NCBI GenBank assembly: GCA_003864495.1
Contig: ML133389.1
Span: forward strand, 2,491,848-2,555,847
From: Nemopilema nomurai
Taxonomy: Eukaryota > Cnidaria > Scyphozoa > Rhizostomeae > Rhizostomatidae
Direction of reading: 5' to 3'
Length of the DNA stretch: 64,000 nucleotides
In this document: positions 37,990-49,300 of the stretch, one piece after another
Layout: every line of letters starts with the position of its first letter
Position numbering within the stretch: the first letter of the stretch is position 1
Notes under the pieces: generated by a model
Database searches by the model: none
Told to the model about the DNA's origin: nothing
What the model saw: the letters and a program-made list of their open reading frames with translations, nothing else
Translations under genes and position numbers: made by a program

Positions 37990-38455
37990 GGGAGGGGGGT
38001 CGGTTGATAAAGGCACTGGCTTTGACTCGTGGGTCTAAGATTCGAGTCCCTGGCATGGCCACATTTTCACCCAGGGTGAGGAAAGTCTCAGAGCCGGCGA
38101 AACCAGAGCCCCCCCATTCCACTTTTTACTAAAGGAAAATATTTTTAAGGCTATGTAGAAAGTTTATGAGTAGAAAGAAAGGACGTCTATATTTTGTAAT
38201 CAATTTTGATAAGTAGGACCCTGACTTTGATTTGATGATTTTATTACCAAAATATTTAAGGGTGGCTGCCTTTATAAAGTCCGTTAATAATCTTCACATT
38301 TTTGCCCCCCTCCCCACTTTCGAATGCAAATCACCGGCCCTGTAATTCTAGGCATATGGAATCACGAGGTGTGGTCACATCGAGAGGAAGGACCAGGACA
38401 CTGCTCGATAAACATAAAGCTTCTCAGTGTGCTAAAACTACCTTCGGAAGCAAGG
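37990..38455 (+). mobile_element. tRNA-derived SINE, copy 2, with an insertion
   Basis: The head has a B box (GATTCGAGTCCC) followed by 'tggcatggccac', and the body matches copy 1 ('gtaattctaggcat', 'aatcacgaggtgtgg', 'accaggacactgctcgata'). The body is split by 235 bp of foreign sequence at 38099-38333, flanked by CCGGC on both sides (38094-38098 and 38334-38338), which looks like a target-site duplication. Confidence 0.8.
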
Positions 38456-39109
38456 TAGAAACAAATACAGAAAGCTGATACAATTTGCTATATTTTGGAA
38501 AAACGACACTTCATGGAGTTGGTTTAAACAGCCTTCGTAGACGTTGTTTTTCCCGGGGAACAACAAGCTTTTGTGTTTGGGCTTCCAGCCAGCCTTTGCA
38601 ATGATTTATGGTTATTATGGCACAAATACCGCAAAATATTTTAAGCCCATTTTTTTTTTCAAGCACAGTCCTGAAAAGGCAACAGATTAATTTCTTAACC
38701 AATGTCCAGTTAATCACAGCCTGGAATCCTCTATATTGCGTGCCCGCATCAGACCAAACCACATTTTTGTTGGTCATGTGCTTTATCATTTAATCAAACA
38801 TGTTTACCTATTATGGAAGTTTACCGATTATGTTTGCGTGATGTATTTAGTTATTATGCAAACAGAAAGAACTCTTTTGCCGAAGTCTTTTCGTTAACAT
38901 TCTTAAATCACTTATTGACGATATTGAATCAATTCAACTGAAAGCTTGTCAGGCAAACGCGAAATTCCAAACCGCAGATGTCTGCTTCTAGCATGAAAAC
39001 ATTTGCTCCTCAGCTCGTATTCCGAACTCTCTGTTCTGTAAACAGTGATGCTTTTCGCTGCTACAGGACAGCCGCCATTTATCCACGCCTACCTAGCTTT
39101 CACGGCATA

Positions 39110-39510
39110 CACGCTTTTTTATAAGCAACCTACCTCAAGGCCTAGTTCCAAAAGTTCCTTATTCGTAGATCTCAAATCGTCAGATTTTAGTACTAAAAAG
39201 TTCCTTAAAAGTTCCTTAATTTTCACTGCACGTCAATAAGCCTTAACACTTAATAGAGAGAGGGGCGAGATAGAATATGCGGAAACTACTCAATAAAGCA
39301 CTTGACAACACGAATAGCAAACAATCTATGCGAGTATTGGCTGCCAATGAATGGAACCGGCCTTTTAGTTCTTGATGCTTGCAGTTATAAAAGATTTTTA
39401 AAATCGAAAAGTTCCTTAATGATTTCGTTTTTAGTAGTATAAGTTCTTTAAATATTTCGGCCTTCTAAATGTAGATTCCTTATAAAGTGGTTCCTCATAA
39501 AAAAAGCGTG
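39110..39510 (+). mobile_element. CACGC-TIR MITE, copy 3
   Basis: 401 bp with good ends: TA-CACGCTTTTTTATAAG at the left and 'tcataaaaaaagcgtg'-TA at the right. It is collinear with copy 1 over the interior. No coding capacity. Confidence 0.92.
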
Positions 39511-39828
39511 TAGTGCCACTCGGTGCCAATTCACTTCATTATACGCTGCATACTTTTTAGGCCACACCGATGATTTACAGAGTCCAGCAAAGTTAAACTC
39601 TCTCCAGACAAAAACCTTCCTCACAGAACAATGGAAAGTGGGCGTGGTATGTCGCATGGGCTTCTATTGTTTTTCGAGAACCTTTCTCCGATCAGTGACC
39701 ATGCGACCGTAATATTTTCCTGATAGTGATGTTTGGTTGACTGCGTATTTTTAGGCCGTGTCCAGCGTCTCTGGGTCTCAGGAAATGCATCGTGGTATAT
39801 CTTGATAATTTCAATGACATTTGATTAA

Positions 39829-40246
39829 GGCCCCGTTTAGTTTACACTAGAGAAAAAGGAACGGATCCAAAAGATCCGGATCTTTTAGGTACGATATGGG
39901 TACGATACACAAGCGTTTACACGAGATCGGATCCTAAACTATAAGGCGTTTACACGGGAACAGACCAAAAGCGAATCTCTCTTTTTAAGCATGCGCAATG
40001 ACAAGGTGATTGTTAATTTTCAGTTTGGTGGTCTCGTTTCACTGCCGTGCCTTTGCGGATCCGTATCCACCCGTTAACACGGCGCCGATGAAGGAACGGA
40101 TCCAAATGGATTCACTCTCAAATCGTGCCCAAAAAGTTACGGATCTCTCCAAGAAAAGATACGGATCCTACCGTGCCCGTGTAAACCCAAGGCATATCAT
40201 AGCCAGTTCGGATACGGATCCATGCGTATCGTGTTAACGGGGCCTA
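39829..40246 (+). mobile_element. 'GGCCCCGTT' TIR MITE near the Ly6 gene
   Basis: The left end aggccccgtttagtttacac and the right end gtgttaacggggcct are inverted repeats. The interior has several 'cggatcc' and 'gtttacacg' repeats in both orientations. The TIR is similar in style to the Harbinger relic in the Frizzled gene ('ggccccgttcacacg'), suggesting a related non-autonomous element. It ends about 200 bp before the Ly6 start codon. Confidence 0.7.
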
Positions 40247-40452
40247 TGATAGGGTTCTCAACATTGAGAGCTTCTGACGCACACTGCATTGTGGGATTTC
40301 AGAAAGCACATTTGCACAGCGGCAGAGTATTTGCGCAGCCGCAGCGGCTTTGGGCTACGCAGAGGCCCCTTCGTATTTGTTTAAGGCTGCAGGCCGTGAA
40401 CTGAAGCTATCTATTAATGTTGCTCAAAGAGGGAAGGATGACTATAGACAAC

Positions 40453-43101
40453 ATGGATTCCTTGGTACGATACATTGCTTTGATTTTTGTGGCAGTTTCG
40501 AGCACTGAAGGCCTGCTTTGCCGCCTGGGATATGAGTCTGGAAATAAAGTTTTCTACCGCAATAACGTCAAATGTGCTGCGGGTCACTCAAATCAGACCG
40601 CGTGCTTCCGCGGGGTAGAATGCGAGAGTACGTCTCTTCGGGCGAGTAGGTTACACTGGTGGGGGTGCCTAGACAAAAATAGATGTAACCAGACTGGAGA
40701 TGAATTTAACGCCATAGTAGAAGGAATAAAAGGTATGTTGTCTCTGTAATTCTTGTGCTATCACTATCACAGCTACGCGTATGATCCAGTGGCTCGGTGC
40801 TTCTTAAATAATATCGCCTTATTGCATTGTTACTCCTGGCGAGTAAAGAGTTACTTCATGGGTTCAAAGGTCAAAGGTCATAATATTCACCTTTTGTCTG
40901 AGTTCAGTCAGTTCATTGAGCATCTCTTCTTCCTTCTGTTTCGTCTGTTTAACATGTTTTGTAAACATACAATTATCGTGTATCTCCTAGTAATTATCAG
41001 TACATATATCTGCTGATGAGTGAATACCATAAAACAGGTTTGTATAGATACATATTCAGTTTGTCTATTGCCTTCATCAATATACTGCAATATACATTTT
41101 GCTCTTCGTGCTGACGTGTGGAACACTGTGGGACAGAAAATCCTCAGCATGAACTTCATATAAAAGAAATATCAATGTGTGTGAATTTTTCATCAGCTCA
41201 TGCACCGAGTGTGTAGAGAATAAAATAGATTCTGAAATAACACGTTCTATCAAACGTTTCGACAGAAGAATTAATCAGTAGTAAATTTGTTTATGAAGCT
41301 TTTGATCGAATTATATCTTTCATGATCTTCCATTTCAACACCAACATTATTAATTTTTCATTTCAATGCCAACATGATTATATTTATAAATAAAATAGAT
41401 ATAAAACAAGTCGAAAGGAAACATGAGTAGTAAAATGAAGAGTTGAAGAAAGAGCGGACGAAAAGTTATGTCAGTTTATCAAGAAGGATTTCATGATTTT
41501 CCCTATTCAGGGATTCAGACTTCGTAGAAACCTTTCTTGGATGTTTTGTAATGTAGTTGGACTGTTTTGCAAATCCACACACGGGATTTTATCTCGATTG
41601 TCATGAACACAGTCCACGCTCTAAAGTTTAGCCGCATTAGAGCACGGAACAATACCAAGAAGATTTCTTCTTCCTTACTGGACTGTCCAAAATACTTCGG
41701 CTAAATGAACGTCAAAGCTAAACCGATGCAAGCTATTAGGGCAAGCGAGTCTGCGTTTGTAATAAATAAATGAAGATGATGCCAAATGCTAGAAGATAGC
41801 TACCGTGATTTTGTGCTGGCTGCCGTGAAGCCGCGCGGTTTAAGGTGGCGGCTAATTGGCAGCGGCAAATGTTCTCCGTTCAATTACTTCTGTTGATTAC
41901 ATCTATTTGATCAGCTTCATAGGGCGTAATGCCGCGCGTGAATAGAAAGACGCATCCGCTACTGATTTCTTTGTTCATCGCAGCTGAATTATTGAATGCA
42001 TTTTTGGATGAAGATATTGCGGCCTGTCTTACAAAAAGTCAGTGGCATACTCTTGCGGTGCTTTTGAATCATCACAATGTTCAATAGCATCCTTAATTAA
42101 AGACAATACTGATTGCTATGATTCTTGATCATGATTTCAATGATTATGATTTCAATGATTATGATCAAGCTTGATCATCACAATTGTTACCCATTTGCGG
42201 TGCTTTTGAATCATCACAATGTTCAATAGCATCCTTAATTAAAGACAATACTGATTGCTATGATTCTTGATCATGATTTCAATGATTATGATTTCAATGA
42301 TTATGATCAAGCTTGATCATCACAATTGTTACCCATTTGCGAAGCTTTTGAATCATCACAAAGTTCAATAGCATCCTTAATTAAAGACAAAACTGATTGC
42401 TATGATTCTTGATCATGATTTCAATGATTATAATTTCTATGATTATGATTAAGCTTGATCATCTTGATTGTTACCCATTTGCGAAGCTTTTGAATCATCA
42501 CAATGTTCAATAGCATCCTTAATTAAAGACAAAACTGATTGCTATGATTCTTGATCATGATTTCAATGATTATAATTTCTATGATTATGATTAAGCTTGA
42601 TCATCTTGATTGTTACCCATTTGCGAAGCTTTTAAATCATCACAATGATCAATAGAATCCTCTATTCAAAACATTAATCATTGACTCAATTTTCATGATT
42701 AAGCTTGATCATCATGATGCAAGTTGATTGCTGGCAATCCAACTACAATGCTACTGACAACAGCTCTGATTAACGATTGATGTCAGTATTAATATAATCA
42801 TGATTAAGCTTGATCATCATGATGCAAGTTGATTGCTGGCAATCCAACTACAATGCTACTGACAACAGCTCTGATTAACGATTGATTTCAGTATTAACAT
42901 GACCATTATTGTAGATGATCGTAATTATCAGCAATGATCTCCCTTCCAGGTACCTGCTGCTTCACAGACAACTGCAATGCATACAAAGGCAACTGCACCG
43001 CTATCATCAACAGTGACACATCCAAAAGCATCGTTCTTGGCTACCAACCAAGTCTCCTAGGAGCATCACTCGCTGTATTCTATTTCTTCTCAAGCAACTA
43101 A
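40453..43101 (+). CDS. Ly6/uPAR three-finger protein with GPI-anchor signal
   Basis: Two exons, 40453-40732 and 42950-43101 (TAA), joined in phase 1 (AAAG|gtatgt ... cccttccag|GT), give 143 residues. MDSLVRYIALIFVAVSSTEG is a signal peptide. Earlier in-frame ATGs at 40417 and 40438 would place charged residues before it, so 40453 is preferred. The mature part has ten cysteines, ending in CCFTDNCN, the conserved C-terminal Ly6 signature. The last residues (LLGASLAVFYFFSSN) form a hydrophobic tail typical of GPI attachment. An LxC start is present, but the usual CxxC second cysteine is missing, and an extra cysteine (GNC) follows the signature. A surface-bound ligand-binding or modulatory role is inferred; the ligand is unknown. 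Confidence 0.87.
42054..42650 (+). repeat. about 142-bp tandem repeat in the Ly6 intron
   Basis: Units begin near 42054, 42198, 42338, 42480 and 42622 (the last partial) with 'ttgcg(g/a)(t/a)gcttttg'. Each contains several TGATCA palindromes and repeated 'tttcaatgattatga'. Confidence 0.92.
42690..42900 (+). repeat. about 105-bp tandem duplication in the Ly6 intron
   Basis: The block 'catgattaagcttgatcatc' followed by 'atgatgcaagttgattgctg' and ending 'taacgattga' occurs twice. It reuses the 'aagcttgatcatc' motif of the preceding array. The second copy ends about 55 bp before the acceptor of Ly6 exon 2. Confidence 0.9.
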
Positions 43102-43109
43102 ACCTCAAC

Positions 43110-43115
43110 AATAAA
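43110..43115 (+). terminator. poly(A) signal AATAAA of the Ly6 gene
   Basis: AATAAA begins nine bases after the TAA stop codon. This implies a very short 3' UTR. Confidence 0.6.
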
Positions 43116-43214
43116 ATTTTCGTGCACGCATGAATTAGTTAATAATTCAAATTAATACATAACGATTTGTCCTATTTAAAAAAGATGGCAAAATATGATA
43201 TTCAAATCAACGTT

Positions 43215-43390
43215 TTGAATATACTATGGCCTTCAACATATAATCTTTAACCTATGATTTAGCACATGACCTTAAACATATAGCCTTTAACCTATGACCT
43301 AGCATATGACCTTCAACTCACGACCTTTAACCTATGACCTACTATATGATCTTAAACATATAGCCTCTAACATATGGCATATACTGTGTG
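43215..43390. repeat. 'acatatagcctttaacctatgacc' degenerate repeat
   Basis: Short repeats built from 'cctttaacctatgacct', 'ccttaaacatatag' and 'agcatatgacc' recur three to four times downstream of the Ly6 gene. Confidence 0.75.
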
Positions 43391-43399
43391 GCATATCAA

Positions 43400-44730
43400 A
43401 TCATCTATATCTTAACAACATCAAAAACATGCAGCTTTGTTGTAAATATCCAACGGGAGTATCTTATATCCAATGCAAATATTGCAAAGGCTTGAAAAAT
43501 GGTGTGAAACAAGATTGTGTTCTCAGTACACTTCTTGTTGTGTGTCCCTGTGCTCTTTAATTGGCAAAGCAGTTGGTCAGCCTTGGTTGGAATAGGATAT
43601 GAAAAGTATAAGTGAAAAAAATGAAAGCTGAAAGATGATTTACTCCAAATCTCATTCAATAGAAACACGTAAAAGAACAATTCCAAAAATACATGTTGTT
43701 GTAAAATATTGGCGCCGTTTTCAAGTACGCAGAAATCACATCGAAAGCACAAAACAAATTATGATGACGGAAAAATAATTGTTACGTCAGTCGAGAGAAT
43801 ATTGCTCTTGTGCAAGACAATTTTCTAAAGGGGCCTCAAGCTGGGGGCCTTGCAGGGAATTTGGTACTGAACTAGCATTAGGCTACCCAAAATGCGTCTA
43901 AGGTATTTTGATGAAGGCATTCTAAGATTCTTCACCGAGGATGTGGATATGGACGATAACTAAGAGGGTTTGAAAGAGGAACACACCCGATGCCTGTCAA
44001 GTGGGATGTTAATACGTTGGTACGTTTATAAGGGACAACCCGAGTCACCCAAAACCATTTTGAAAAAGCACATGTGACGTCATAAACGAGTTTTTCGACT
44101 GACTGCAAGATACATTTGTCAATATTCAAATATTCATTTGTCAAATTTGGGTTAACACTGATTGGCACCTAAAGAACAGGAATTAAAATTTAACGATTAA
44201 TTGAATGAAAAAATTCAAATTGGAACAAAAATTTTACACCTAAAAGCAAAACTGCAAAACCCATTCAAAACAATTCGTTCACAACTATGCATAAGGAATA
44301 AATTATCATGCATACACTACAATTCAAGCATAAATTATATGGATTTTCAAGGCTTTATGCAGTATCTACATGTGAAATTATCATTTGATCATAAAAAGAT
44401 GGACGACTTGAAACTTCGATACCTAAGTCAAAAGTTGACTCAAATGAGTGAATTCTTCCAAATTCTAACCCTTAAAAGTAGGTGTTTTAAAAAGGGAGAT
44501 TTTTTGAAATTTAAAAATGCAAATTAAAACCACGATCACGCTGGCTGCAAAATGTTCAAATGCTTAGTAAGATTTTTTTGAAGAAATAAGAAATAAATAT
44601 ATGCGAAAAAAAGATCTGGTAGATCAATCTGTAGATTTTAAATCAATATATACTAAATAATTTATGGTGAATTGGAGATTTTGAATTCCAGAAAAACTCA
44701 AATTAGTTGCCCATGTAAATTTTTTGCCGA
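43400..44730. other. region between the Ly6 and TDRKH genes
   Basis: Converging genes end on both sides. The few open frames of 80-115 codons (for example minus 43405-43752, plus 44201-44527) have no recognisable domain. A single-copy spacer is the simplest reading. Confidence 0.5.
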
Positions 44731-44738
44731 GGAAAACA

Positions 44739-44744
44739 TTTATT
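44739..44744 (-). terminator. poly(A) signal AATAAA of the TDRKH homologue
   Basis: AATAAA on the minus strand, 58 bases downstream of the TGA. It supports 44802-46324 being the terminal exon. Confidence 0.65.
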
Positions 44745-44801
44745 AAAAGCCTTGAAAATCCTGTTGAAAAGATTCCTCGCTTAACTACATTTGGTCCATT
44801 A

Positions 44802-46324
44802 TCAAATTGATGTCTCTTTACCCTGCAGATTGCCTGAGCCGCCAAAACGAGACTCACTCGTCTTCAGACCTCCAAAGTGTGGCATACTTGCACTCAATTT
44901 CCCTAACCTCTGTGGACTGGAACTGAGCGTGTGCATATCAGGGGAAGTGACGTTGTCCATTGATAATGAGACGGACTTTGGACTCTGACCTTTGTCCTTT
45001 GACTCGTCTATCACACGTATTTGATATTTTGGCGTCTTGCTCGCCGAACCTGATATGGGAACTTTTGGTGAAGACGTCCTGGCGACGGGGGTAGCATCTA
45101 CATCTGAAATCAATTGCTCGTCGTCAGACCCAATGGGTGTGGTGATGACTTCATAGTCGATCATCGAGTCACCTCTACTCGGAAAGTCAAACTCGCTCAT
45201 TTTAGTCGGTGTGTCTGGTGCACTCTTAAAGCTCATTGTATCTGTGTCTGTGTCAGCAGATGATTGGATTGTCAATTCCGACCGTGCGCTAAAGTATGAC
45301 ATAGAGTCCTCGTCATCAGAAAGGATGATGGGATTCTCCTTTGCCCTCTCCATGCTTTCCTGGAATTTAAAGTGCTGCCCATCATGCCCTGCCTTCAAGC
45401 TTGACTCTAAATCAGCAGACTGCAAGCTCGATTTGACCTCCTCATCCAGCGGCAGGTTCTCATTTATTGTCTCAAGCTGATTGCTGCCCTCAAATGACCT
45501 TTCCATCCAACGGGTCACTTCATCATTAACAGTTGTATGCGCATTCGAATCAAGTCCAACAAGGTCCAGATCGACACCACTGTCCTTTGAATCTTGACCT
45601 TCACCCTCTGACCTCTCGGCAATCTCTTCATCATCTTGACTTTTTGAATCCAAATCACCTCTACTCTGCACAAAACCACTGCTCATCGTGCCTTCGAGTG
45701 ATGAGCTCTGACTTTTGACCCCGTGCAGCTCAACCTTATCTTTATCACTTCGCAAACCTTGTGGAGGGCCATCATTTCCCTCAACATTCTCTTCCAGTCC
45801 AGTTGTCTTCACACAATCAGCCGTGACCTCTGGCCCTGACCCATCCTGTGACTTTTCACCTTTTGCTTCCACAATGACCTCTAGCTCAGGTTTATCTTGG
45901 CCTGCGTCCTGAGCAACCTCTGCATCAATTTTATCAACAACATGTATCACAGTGTCTTCTGTAGAAACACTAGAGAGTGATGTTAACGAATTCCGGCTCA
46001 AAGCATTATAATTATCTGTTTTACCGGGATCGACCCCCTCCGCAAATAACTCAACACTATCGTCACTAACACATGAGACTTCAGACTCCAGGGGGGCTTC
46101 AACACTAACAGCAACTTCATCTAACACAACATTCTCAGAGGAAATCTCCTCAGACACAACAACAGAATTCTTTATCAAGTCAGACGCAACACATTCCAGA
46201 TCATCCGATGCTTCTGTCACTTCCGGCAAAATGCTTGTTGATGACGTCATTTCCGGTGTATTGTTATTTGCATTCTCTATGACAATATCCTCTTTGATTG
46301 CAGTCAACTGCTTTTCCTTACTGG
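44802..46324 (-). CDS. TDRKH: TDRKH terminal exon: 507-residue acidic disordered tail
   Basis: Acceptor tttgttttaaccag|CC in phase 1, matching the previous donor, and then open to TGA. The tail is rich in Ser, Asp, Glu, Thr and Val with few aromatics. No globular domain is visible. Near residue 330 of the exon, NPIILSDDEDSMSYFSARS combines a hydrophobic IIL with an acidic run, the form of a phospho-regulated SUMO-interaction motif. Several S/T-P sites (DTPTKM, TTPIG, SSPKV, SPKSV) follow. A cryptic donor (CTGCAG|ggtaaag) lies 20 bp before the stop, so a further exon is possible but not needed. Confidence 0.85.
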
Positions 46325-49300
46325 CTGGTTAAAACAAAGAATTAAATGGGTAACTTTAACTTGGTGTGGTTACTGGTCAGTTTGGTGTTAGAGCATGACA
46401 AGGTAAAATGAGATCAAATGTGGTGATAACGAAACCGGCTACTAAGGATGAAGCGATATCAGCTAAGGGTTAGGCCCATCCTGAAATTAAATCTAAGAGG
46501 GTGATCAAATTAAGAAAACTCTATTTAGTAGCTTGCTTGTCGAGTTGATGGCATGATCAAGCACAGATAATCATATAACTTAATACAAGCTTTAATAGTT
46601 TGAAACAAATTTGGGGAACATAAGGAACAGCGCAGTTGTATCTAGGCAATGATTTGATTGCTCCCAAAAGGAGTTCTCTGCTTCCCAAACATCAGAGCTG
46701 CAAAAAGTCCCGGAAACTAGATTCTCAGCAAAACGTGATAGAAAACAACTGGAGATGAAATATCGAAGTAAATCGTGTTCCAGATGCTTGCTTAGAGTAC
46801 GGGAACTTTTCATCAGAAGTAAGAGACAACATTAAAGCGGAATTATCATATCAAGATATCAACATGGGGCACATGGGGCACATGGGGCACAGGGAGCACG
46901 TGTCCCACATTTTACATGAATTGCCCAATCATAGCCCAGAAAACTGTCCATTCAGTCCCCACTTTAAAGCTGCTACATCCTTCGTACGACGACAAGAGGG
47001 TTATGCCTGTATCCAATGATGATAGAACTAGGGGGCTGCTAAGCAGTCAGGTGAAGTATAGTGGGGCTGGGGGCACATGTATAGGAACAGGGAGCACATA
47101 AAGTTGAAGTAAGAGTGAGTCTCGTATAATCCAATCAGCAACAATGCTCATAGATCACGTGCTCTATCGGCCTCTCTGCGACTTTCGGATCTATGCTCAT
47201 AGAAACGAAATGGTTTGGATTTTCAAAACAAATAAAAACTGAAAATTAGACCCAAATCTTTAACTTGTGATTAGCTGTACTATTGCTAAATGGCAATAAT
47301 TGTCTCAAAATCAATGCACCCCACTCTCGCACAAGACTCGTGAACAATGTGAACCTTTCTCAACATTTTGCACCCCGCTCTAGAACACTGAGAACGCCCC
47401 ATCCTTTGCCCCAATCGGACATTTACCTGGGTTCCCCGCTATATATGAGTAAATGTTTTGTGAAAATGTTTTGTTAATAAAGAAATTGACAGAAATTTGT
47501 TTAGCACCTTGGGATTCGTTGGTTTTTAGAGCAAAGCCATCTTTCACAAGTTGTTCGCCAATATTTACATCCTGAAAGGAAAAAGTTGATTTCACTGAAG
47601 TTTATTTGCCGAGCATACATCAGACACTATACATCTGCCTATTTACATCTTGAAAAACACACCAATAAGAATTCCTTAGTAAATGTCTGGATTCCAAATT
47701 TATTGGATTTATTGGGTTCATTTAAAATGCAAGGTTTAGTATTTGCAATGTTTAAGACCACAAAGACAAATTAATAATTCAAATGATACTATAGTTTTTA
47801 ACAATAACATATTTTGGCGTTCAAGAAGTTTAAGAATAATGGAATCTTTTTCATGCTATTGGATCAAATTTGGCATTTCCACCCTTATTATTCATAACTC
47901 CCTTCATCCGCCGAGGCATATTACATAACTCCCGTATTACATAACTCCATGTTGGTTGTTTTTTTTCTTTCTAACTTTGGTCTTCAGAATCGTTCATAAA
48001 ATTTCAGTTTGGTTCAGGTCGGGGCAATTTCCAGGTCAATCAAATCAACGTTCTTCGCCTTGATAAATCCTGTTTGTATGAAATGACTATTTGGCCCCGC
48101 TGAACTTCAGAAATGATCTTTTGCCCATGACTGCGCAAATTTAAATGCAAAAAGCTCCTTATTTCATCTAAATTATATTTTAGTAGCAGTGCATTGGTTT
48201 CATTATGGTTTCATAGTCAATTTGCATGGGCTTCTTACCGACACGTTGCAAAATTTTGTTGTTGATAATGAAAAAAAGATTGGTGGTCTAAAACGTCTGT
48301 CTATGACTGCATAGGTACAAAAACTACCTTGTCACCTGAAGACGGGACGAGATGACCTTGGATTCTATGTTTGCTGACGCAGTATAAGGTCATAAACTTT
48401 CTTGAGCCTTAGATTTTCCATATTGATAGAAAAAATGTTTGGCTGTATACGAATTATGGCGTCATTACTATGGCTTCACTTTTATGGCGTCACTATTGTG
48501 GCATCTTTTTTATAGAGTCATTTCTATAAAGTCACTATTATGGCGTCACCTATCTGGCGTCACTATTGTGGCGTCATTTTTATGGCGTCATTTCTATGAA
48601 GTCACTATTATGGCGTCACTATTGTGGGGTCATTTTTATGGCGTCATTTCTATGAAGTCACTATTATGGCGTCACTATTGTGGCGTCATTTTTATGAAGT
48701 CACTATTATGGCATCATTTCTATAGCGTCACAATTATGGCGTCACTATTGTGTATTTGGTCATTTTTATGGCGTCATTTCTATGAAGTCACTATTATAGC
48801 GTCACTACTGTGGCGTCATTTTTATGGCGTCATTTTTATGGCGTCATTTCTATGAAGTCACTATTATAGCGTCACTATTGTGGCGTCATTTCTATGAAGT
48901 CACTATTATAGCGTCACTATTGTGGCGTCACTATTGTGGCGTCATTTTTATGAAGCCACTATTATGGCATCATTTCTATAGCGTCACAATTATGGCGTCA
49001 CTATTGTGTATTTGGTCATTTTTATGGCGTCATTTCTATGAAGTCACTATTATAGCGTCACTACTGTGGCGTCATTTTTATGGCGTCATTTTTATGGCGT
49101 CATTTCTATGAAGTCACTATTATAGCGTCACTATTGTGGCGTCATTTCTATGAAGTCACTATTATAGCGTCACTATTGTGGCGTCATTTTTATGGCGTCA
49201 TTTCTATGAAGTCACTATTATGGCGTCATTTCTATGAAGTCATTTTTATTGCGTCTCCATAACATCATCATTATTATGGCGCGTCATCATGACATCAAGG

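Noticed and set aside
41994..42090. Alternative Ly6 exon after 'tttgttcatcgcag'
   Set aside because: Phase fits, but it reaches a stop soon and gives no Ly6 sequence. The 42950 exon supplies the expected CCxxDxCN.
48439..49262. Trp/Arg/His-rich open frames on the plus strand
   Set aside because: These are repeat by-products interrupted at array irregularities.
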